DNA from: Desulfocurvus sp.
GTDB taxonomy: Bacteria; Desulfobacterota; Desulfovibrionia; Desulfovibrionales; Desulfovibrionaceae
NCBI RefSeq assembly: GCF_023230885.1
Contig: NZ_JALNWM010000048.1
Location: forward strand, 1-17,897
Length of the DNA stretch: 17,897 nucleotides
Direction: 5' to 3'
Every line of letters begins with the position of its first letter. The stretch's first letter is position 1. Of this stretch, positions 13,363 to 17,897 are shown one piece after another. The notes below the pieces were generated by a model. That model saw only the letters and a list, made by a program, of their open reading frames with translations. It did not search any database and was not told the origin of the DNA. The position numbers were made by a program, and so were the translations under genes.

Positions 13363-13755
13363 ATGAGCGAATTCTTCTACGGTACCGGCAAGCGGAAGAC
13401 CTCCGTCGCCCGGACCCGCATCTACCAGGGCGGGACAGGCCGCATCATCGTCAACGGTCGCCCCTACGAGGAGTACTTCCCCCGGGCCACCCTGCAGATG
13501 ATCATCCGCCAGCCCCTGAACCTGACCAAGACCCTGGGCAAGTTCGACATCAAGATCAACGTCGACGGCGGCGGCATCGCCGGCCAGGCCCAGGCCGTGC
13601 GCCACGGCATCACCCGCGCCCTCATGGAGTTCGACGGCGGCCTGCGCCCCTCCCTGAAGAAGGCCGGGCTGGTCACCCGCGACGCCCGCAAGAAAGAGCG
13701 TAAGAAGTACGGCCAGCGCGGCGCCCGCGCCCGGTTCCAGTACTCCAAGCGCTAG
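13363..13755 (+). CDS. rpsI: 30S ribosomal protein S9
   Basis: A small-subunit ribosomal protein whose long C-terminal tail reaches the P-site tRNA. The 130 residues include FYGTGKRKTSVARTRIY (about 5-21), GRIIVNGRPYEEYFPR (about 26-41), GGGIAGQAQAVRHGITRAL (about 67-85), and the basic end KKYGQRGARARFQYSKR. The terminal SKR is the invariant end of S9. AAGGAG lies before the ATG. Co-transcribed with rplM. Confidence 0.98.
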   Translation: MSEFFYGTGKRKTSVARTRIYQGGTGRIIVNGRPYEEYFPRATLQMIIRQPLNLTKTLGKFDIKINVDGGGIAGQAQAVRHGITRALMEFDGGLRPSLKKAGLVTRDARKKERKKYGQRGARARFQYSKR

Positions 13756-13781
13756 GATCGGTTCTCACGCGGTGCTCTTCC

Positions 13782-13810
13782 GGGCGGGCTTGCGCTTTGC
13801 AGGCCCGCCC
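13782..13810 (+). terminator. Possible weak terminator after rpsI
   Basis: GGGCGGGC (13782-13789) pairs with GCCCGCCC (13803-13810), with an inner TGC/GCA stem. The following sequence is TTCGCTTT rather than a clean T-run, so termination may be partial and allow read-through to the radical SAM gene. Confidence 0.5.
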
Positions 13811-13871
13811 TTCGCTTTGGCCCCGGGCGGCCCGCTCCGCCGCCCGGCGGCCCCCACCCCTCGGAGGCGCC

Positions 13872-15164
13872 ATGTCCACCGGAACCAAGGTCCAGCCCCG
13901 GCTGCTGTTCGCCGACGCCAAGGGCACCATCTACGACGACCCGGACCTGCTGCTGCTGTGCCGCCGGGGCGACGAGCTGGCCCAGCCCCGGCCCCAGGAC
14001 CTGACCCCCCTGCCCGAGGGCAGCGACGTGTTCCTGCTGCCCGGGCGGCGCGCCGTGGGCCTGGACCCTGAAACAGGGCAGGCCCTGGCCCTGGAGGAGA
14101 ACGCCGTGGCGGCCTTCGTCTGCCCGGCGCATACCGTCACCGGCGTGGCCGCCTATGCCACCGACCAGGGCGCCCCGCGCCTGCCGCTCATGGCCTACGC
14201 CGCCGTGGGCTTCGCCGAGGGCCGCTTCTGGGTCTGCGCCAAGCGGGTGGACGAGGACCGCCGCCAGGTGTTCAGCGGCATCCCCGAGGAGCGCATCGCC
14301 CAGGGCGCCCGCAACCTCCTGGCCAAATACCCCAAGAACCGGCTGGTGGCCCACCTGGGCCGCTGCGCCCTGACATTCTGCTGCCCGGCGGCCAAGAACC
14401 TGGCCCTGGGCCGCTTCGAGGCTCCGCTGCCCACGGCGCGGACCTGCAACGCCCGCTGCGTGGGCTGCATCTCCCACCAGCCCGAGGACTCGGGCTTCCC
14501 CTCGCCCCAGGGCCGCATCACCTTCCGTCCCAGCCCGGCGGAGATCGTGGAGGTCATGGCCGAGCACGCCCGGCGCGAGCGGCGCCGCCCGGTGTACTCC
14601 TTCGGCCAGGGCTGCGAGGGCGAGCCGCTGACCGAGGCGCGGACCATCGCCGAGGCCGTAACCCGCTTCCGCGCGGGCGGCGGACGCGGCACGGTGAACG
14701 TGAACACCAACGCCAGCCTGCCCGAAACCGTGGAGCCCCTGGCCCGCGCGGGGGTGGATTCCATCCGCGTGTCCATGAACAGCGCCGACCCCGGGCTCTA
14801 TGCCGCCTACTACCGGCCCCAGGGCTACGACGGGCTGGCCGCCGTGCGCCAGACCGTGGGCCAGGCCAAGGCCCACGGGCTGTTCGTGTCCCTGAACCTG
14901 CTGTTCTTCCCCGGCGTGACGGACACCGAGGGCGAGCTGGAGCGCCTGGCGGCCTGGGTCCACGATCTGCGGGTGGACTTCATCCAGCTGCGCAACCTGA
15001 ACCTGGACCCCGAGCTGTACCTGGAGCTGGCCGCGCCCTTCGTGGGCGGCCCGAGCATGGGCCTGGCCAACTTCAGGAAGCGCCTGAAAAAGCACTGCCC
15101 CTGGCTGGAATTCGGCTATTTCAACCCCTACCTGGGCGAGCGCGAGGCCCCGGGGGCGCCGTAG
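13872..15164 (+). CDS. Uncharacterised radical SAM protein
   Basis: A 430-residue probable radical SAM enzyme. The cluster motif is C192-x3-C196-x2-C199 (RTCNARCVGC), which should bind a [4Fe-4S] cluster and S-adenosylmethionine. Downstream are FGQGCEGEPLTEARTIAEAV (about 242-261), in place of the usual GGEP-type strand, VNVNTNAS (about 274-281) and a DSIRVSMNSADP segment. About 190 residues come before the cluster motif, an unusually long leader with C165, C170 and C171 in CALTFCCP, which might hold another metal site. ATG at 13872 follows GGAGG. It lies 116 bp after rpsI with only a weak hairpin between. The reaction and substrate are unknown to me. Confidence 0.88.
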   Translation: MSTGTKVQPRLLFADAKGTIYDDPDLLLLCRRGDELAQPRPQDLTPLPEGSDVFLLPGRRAVGLDPETGQALALEENAVAAFVCPAHTVTGVAAYATDQGAPRLPLMAYAAVGFAEGRFWVCAKRVDEDRRQVFSGIPEERIAQGARNLLAKYPKNRLVAHLGRCALTFCCPAAKNLALGRFEAPLPTARTCNARCVGCISHQPEDSGFPSPQGRITFRPSPAEIVEVMAEHARRERRRPVYSFGQGCEGEPLTEARTIAEAVTRFRAGGGRGTVNVNTNASLPETVEPLARAGVDSIRVSMNSADPGLYAAYYRPQGYDGLAAVRQTVGQAKAHGLFVSLNLLFFPGVTDTEGELERLAAWVHDLRVDFIQLRNLNLDPELYLELAAPFVGGPSMGLANFRKRLKKHCPWLEFGYFNPYLGEREAPGAP

Positions 15165-15189
15165 GCCCGGCGTCCCGGTCGCGGCGCAT

Positions 15190-15228
15190 GAAAAAGCCCC
15201 GGAAGGCAAGACCTCCCGGGGCTTTTTC
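15190..15228. terminator. Bidirectional intrinsic terminator (radical SAM gene and purM)
   Basis: GAAAAAGCCCCGG (15190-15202) pairs with CCGGGGCTTTTTC (15216-15228), with extra AGG/CCT pairing inside. The stem has an A-run on the left and a T-run on the right, so it can end transcripts from both convergent genes. Confidence 0.92.
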
Positions 15229-15248
15229 GCGCAGCGCGCGCCGCGCCG

Positions 15249-16313
15249 TCAGCAGGACTCGGGGAAATGGACCACCACCTGCTCGGCGTCGTCCTTGCCC
15301 ATGCGCTCCACCGTGCCGATGACCCAGGCGCGCTCCTGCATGCCCTCGGCGCGGGACACCACGTCCAGGGCCGCGTCCTCGGGCACGATGAGGATGTAGC
15401 CGATGCCGCAGTTGAAGATCTGGAGCATCTCCGGCCAGGTCATGCTCCCGGCCTCGCGCAGCCAGCGGAACACCGGGGGGATGTCCCAGGCGCCGAAATC
15501 GATATGCGCCGCAACGCCCCGGGGCAGCACGCGCGGGATGTTGTCGTAGAATCCGCCGCCCGTGACGTGGCACATGCCGCGCACTTCCAGCTCGCGCATC
15601 AGGGCGCGCACGGTGCTCACATAGATCTTGGTCGGCGCCAGGAGCACCTGGGCCACCGTGGACTCCGGCTGCCCGGGGAAGGGGTCCTGACCCTTGAGCC
15701 CTGCGGCCGCGGCCAGCTTGCGCACCAGGGAGTACCCGTTGGAGTGGACCCCCGAGGAGGCCAGCCCCACGAGCTTGTCGCCGGGGCGCACGGTGGAGCC
15801 GTCCACGATGCGCGCGTTGTCCACCACGCCCACGCAGAAGCCGGACAGGTCGTATTCGCCGGGGTTGTAGAAATCGGGCATCTCGGCGGTTTCGCCGCCC
15901 AGAAGCGCGCATTCGCCCTGCTTGCAGCCCTCGACCACGCCTTCGAGCACCTTGGCCGCGCGGTCCACGTCCAGCTTGCCCGTCGCAAAATAGTCCAAGA
16001 AGAAGAGAGGCTTGGCCCCCTGGACCAGAATGTCGTTGACACTCATGGCCACCAGGTCGATACCGATGGTATCATGGACATCGTACTCGAAGGCCAGCTT
16101 GAGCTTGGTGCCCACGCCGTCGGTGGAGGCCACCAGCACGGGCTCTTCCATGGCCGTGGTGTCGAGCTTGAACAGGCCGCCGAATCCGCCGATGTCGGTG
16201 ATGACGCCGCCGGTGAAGGTCGAGGCGACCATGCTCTTGATACGCGAGACAAAGGCGTTGCCCGCGCCGATGTTCACTCCGGCTTCGGTGTAGGCCTTGC
16301 TCCTGTCGGTCAT
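15249..16313 (-). CDS. purM: Phosphoribosylformylglycinamidine cyclo-ligase (AIR synthetase)
   Basis: Closes the imidazole ring of purines: FGAM plus ATP gives AIR, ADP and phosphate. The 354-residue protein is of usual length and matches PurM from end to end: AYTEAGVNIGAGNAFV (about 7-22), the glycine-rich GGFGGLFKLD (about 42-51), STDGVGTKLKLA (about 63-74), VNDILVQGAKPLFFLDYFAT (about 92-111), LLGGETAEMPDFY (about 137-149), LASSGVHSNGYSLVRKL (about 184-200) and HVTGGGFYDNIPRVLP (about 248-263). ATG at 16313 follows AAGGAG. It is a single-gene unit with its own promoter, divergent from the small secreted protein. Confidence 0.97.
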   Translation of the reverse strand: MTDRSKAYTEAGVNIGAGNAFVSRIKSMVASTFTGGVITDIGGFGGLFKLDTTAMEEPVLVASTDGVGTKLKLAFEYDVHDTIGIDLVAMSVNDILVQGAKPLFFLDYFATGKLDVDRAAKVLEGVVEGCKQGECALLGGETAEMPDFYNPGEYDLSGFCVGVVDNARIVDGSTVRPGDKLVGLASSGVHSNGYSLVRKLAAAAGLKGQDPFPGQPESTVAQVLLAPTKIYVSTVRALMRELEVRGMCHVTGGGFYDNIPRVLPRGVAAHIDFGAWDIPPVFRWLREAGSMTWPEMLQIFNCGIGYILIVPEDAALDVVSRAEGMQERAWVIGTVERMGKDDAEQVVVHFPESC

Positions 16314-16364
16314 GGGAACGCTCCTTGCAGGGAAAGATCGGGACGCACGGGCGTCGAGGGGTGC

Positions 16365-16393
16365 GTTATAAGTGTTTCGCGCCCAATCTTCAA
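16365..16393 (-). promoter_or_regulatory. Sigma-70 promoter of purM
   Basis: On the minus strand TTGAAG (16393-16388), a 17-base spacer, and TATAAC (16370-16365). The start would be near 16358, about 45 nt before the ATG. The -35 overlaps the ribosome site of the divergent small gene. Confidence 0.7.
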
Positions 16394-16405
16394 GGGAGTA
16401 TTTTC

Positions 16406-16726
16406 ATGAATAATCACGGCTTTTTCGCGTCTGGCGGGCCCTGGCGGGCCCTGGCCCTGGCGGCGGCCCTGGCGGCGGCCCTGGCCCCCGGCCCGGCCCC
16501 GACGGCCAACGCCACGGGCGAGGGCGGCGCCCCGGCGCAAAGCGTCCGGCCCGCCCCCGGGCCCAGGAGCTTCGGCACCGGGAGCGGGGATATCCAGGTC
16601 GGCCGCGACCCCGCGACCGGGGCCGAGGTCATCCGCGTGACCCCCGCGCCCCGGGAGGAGCCCCGCTACGATGTGCCGCCCGTGGAGGTCCGCCCGGAAA
16701 TCCACTGGCCGCCCAAGAAAAAATAG
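16406..16726 (+). CDS. Small secreted proline-rich protein of unknown function
   Basis: A 106-residue protein I do not recognise. The N-terminus looks like a Sec signal peptide: a short polar start, then an Ala/Leu-rich core (WRALALAAALAAALAP, about residues 13-28), and a likely cut after ANA near residue 36. The mature part is about 70 residues, rich in Pro, Gly and Arg, with a GSGDIQVGRDPATGAEVIRV segment and an end of IHWPPKKK. There are no cysteines and no membrane segment after the signal. ATG at 16406 follows GGGAG. It lies 35 bp before amrS on the same strand, probably co-transcribed. The hydrophobic core is coded by tandem DNA repeats. A real gene is likely from its ribosome site, signal and position. 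Confidence 0.7.
   Translation: MNNHGFFASGGPWRALALAAALAAALAPGPAPTANATGEGGAPAQSVRPAPGPRSFGTGSGDIQVGRDPATGAEVIRVTPAPREEPRYDVPPVEVRPEIHWPPKKK
16431..16480 (+). repeat. Short tandem repeats coding for the signal-peptide core
   Basis: CTGGCGGGCC occurs at 16431-16440 and 16441-16450; CTGGCGGCGGCC at 16457-16468 and 16469-16480. The 12-nt unit keeps the reading frame; loss or gain of the 10-nt unit would shift it. Confidence 0.8.
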
Positions 16727-16761
16727 CCCGGGCCCCGGCCCGCGATCCGCCAGGAGGGCGC

Positions 16762-17784
16762 ATGCATCCGGCCCAACTCTGGAAACCCTTGGCGGGCGGC
16801 AAGGTCCAGTGCCGCCTGTGCGCCCATTTCTGCGTGCTGGCCGACGGCCAGCGGGGCCAATGCGCCGTGCGCATCAACGACGGCGGCGCCCTGTTCACCC
16901 TGGTGGCCGACCGGGTGGCGGCCCTGGCTGCGGACCCGGTGGAAAAGAAGCCCCTGTTCCACTTCCGCCCCGGGACCACGACCCTCAGCCTGGCGACCGT
17001 GGGCTGCAACATGAGCTGCGCCTTCTGCCAGAACGCGAGCCTCTCCCAAGGGCCGCGCTCGGGGGAGCCCGTGCAGGGCCGCCCGGCCGACCCGGCGGCC
17101 CTGGCCCTGGCCGCGCGGGAGCACGGCTGCGCCAGCCTGTCCTACACCTACTCCGAGCCCACGGTGTTCTTCGAGCTGGCCCGGGCCACGGCCCAGGCCG
17201 CCCGGGCCCTGGGGCTGGACAACATCCTGGTCTCCAACGGCTTCATGAGCCCCGAGTGCCTGGAGGCCCTGGGGCCGCTCATCCAGGCGGCCAACATCGA
17301 TCTCAAGGCCTTCTCCGAGGATTTCTACCGCGAGCTCTGCGGCGCGCGCCTGGGGCCCGTGCTGGACAACCTGCGCCACATCAGGGCCCTTGGCTGGTGG
17401 CTGGAGGTGACCACCCTGGTCATTCCGGGCCTCAACGATTCCGACGCCGAGCTGGCGGCCCTGGCGCGGTTCATCGCCACGGAGCTGGGGCCCGACGTGC
17501 CCTGGCATGTATCGCGCTTCCATCCGGACCACCGCCTGCGCGGGGTGCCCGCCACGCCGGTGGCGACCCTGGAGCGCGCCTGGCGCCTGGGCCGCGACGC
17601 GGGGCTGCGCTTCGTCTATCCCGGCAACGTGCCCGGGCACGACGCCGAGTCCACCCGCTGTCCGGACTGCGGCGCCCTGCTGCTGCGCCGCACGGGCTTT
17701 GCGGTGCGCGATGATTTCCTGGGCCACGGCCAGCAGCGCGGCCGCTGCCCCGGATGCGGCCAGCCCGTGGCCGGGGTCTGGTAG
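16762..17784 (+). CDS. amrS: AmmeMemoRadiSam system radical SAM enzyme
   Basis: A 340-residue radical SAM protein of the AmrS type, whose gene is usually found with AMMECR1- and Memo-like genes; the system's chemistry is not established as far as I know. Three cysteine groups are visible: C17/C20/C24 in CRLCAHFC, the cluster motif C82-x3-C86-x2-C89 in GCNMSCAFCQN, and a zinc-ribbon-like C300/C303 plus C329/C332 at the end (CPDC, CPGC). The segments SYTYSEPTVFFE, NGFMSPECLE and NIDLKAFSEDFYRELCGA are those of the family. ATG at 16762 follows AGGAGGG. No AMMECR1 or Memo gene lies in the window; they may lie elsewhere. Confidence 0.92.
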   Translation: MHPAQLWKPLAGGKVQCRLCAHFCVLADGQRGQCAVRINDGGALFTLVADRVAALAADPVEKKPLFHFRPGTTTLSLATVGCNMSCAFCQNASLSQGPRSGEPVQGRPADPAALALAAREHGCASLSYTYSEPTVFFELARATAQAARALGLDNILVSNGFMSPECLEALGPLIQAANIDLKAFSEDFYRELCGARLGPVLDNLRHIRALGWWLEVTTLVIPGLNDSDAELAALARFIATELGPDVPWHVSRFHPDHRLRGVPATPVATLERAWRLGRDAGLRFVYPGNVPGHDAESTRCPDCGALLLRRTGFAVRDDFLGHGQQRGRCPGCGQPVAGVW

Positions 17785-17805
17785 CAGCCGGGCGCCCAAA
17801 GGAAG

Positions 17806-17834
17806 CGGGGCGGACCTTGCCAAGGCCCGCCCCG
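17806..17834 (+). terminator. Probable terminator after amrS
   Basis: CGGGGCGG (17806-17813) pairs with CCGCCCCG (17827-17834), and CCTT with AAGG inside, 21 bp after the stop. Only TT follows, so strength is doubtful; the other strand is similarly poor in T. Confidence 0.5.
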
Positions 17835-17872
17835 TTCATGCCGCATGGGCACCGCTCCCCGCCCTCGCCGCT

Positions 17873-17897
17873 TCAGACCACAACGTCCACGGATGCG
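17873..17897 (-). CDS. Possible C-terminal end of a minus-strand gene
   Basis: One minus-strand frame at the right edge reads ASVDVVV then TGA at 17873. Seven codons cannot identify a protein. The position, just beyond a likely terminator and convergent with amrS, would suit a gene end, but chance is quite possible. Confidence 0.22.

Noticed and set aside
1..17897. Mobile element, prophage, CRISPR or defence island
   Set aside because: No transposase, integrase, phage, Cas, toxin-antitoxin or restriction gene was seen; composition is uniform and all gene families are ordinary chromosomal ones.

Overview
The window is a GC-rich (roughly 70%) bacterial chromosome segment with densely packed genes. 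Gene content and protein style suggest a Desulfovibrio-type organism (Desulfovibrionaceae). The signs are rplM-rpsI, purM, an AmmeMemoRadiSam radical SAM enzyme, stand-alone CheR, HDOD and CheX signalling genes, and a CsoR-regulated P-type ATPase. This placement is an inference from style; no search was possible. I see no tRNA, rRNA, CRISPR array, insertion sequence or prophage gene.

Layout. (1) Positions 1-3001, minus strand: a likely operon thiM-thiE-aminotransferase-GNAT acetyltransferase, the last running off the left edge. thiM and thiE are hydroxyethylthiazole kinase and thiamine-phosphate synthase. A promoter sits just before thiM and no TPP riboswitch is visible. (2) Positions 3136-5689, plus strand: two metal-homeostasis transcription units, a CsoR/DUF156 repressor and a P1B-type ATPase. 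Each has an ATACCC...GGGTA(T) dyad at its promoter, and intrinsic terminators follow both genes. (3) Positions 5722-8586, plus strand: a signalling cluster of CheR methyltransferase, HDOD protein and CheX-like phosphatase. There is a candidate sigma-54 site before cheR and a strong sigma-70 promoter before cheX. (4) Positions 8587-9055: gene-free DNA between convergent genes, holding a perfect 60-bp palindrome. (5) Positions 9056-12460, minus strand: a GAF-GGDEF diguanylate cyclase and a metallo-beta-lactamase-fold hydrolase in one operon behind a near-consensus promoter, then a separate HD-domain hydrolase. (6) Positions 12410-12910: a gene-free GC-rich stretch and the rplM leader. (7) Positions 12911-15164, plus strand: rplM-rpsI and an uncharacterised radical SAM protein. 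(8) Positions 15190-17834: purM on the minus strand, ending at a shared bidirectional terminator, and, divergent from it, a small secreted protein plus the radical SAM enzyme AmrS.

Most genes are ordinary metabolism, translation and signalling. The items best worth a second look are four. The perfect 60-bp palindrome at 8917-8976 is the first. The CheX-like protein carries a C-terminal tail resembling the FliM/FliN CheY-binding motif. The CsoR-controlled ATPase lacks both the metal-binding domain and the Cu(I) membrane signature. The rplM leader has a hairpin arm that could instead pair with the ribosome-binding site. I do not see a clearly new multi-gene defence or mobile system here.
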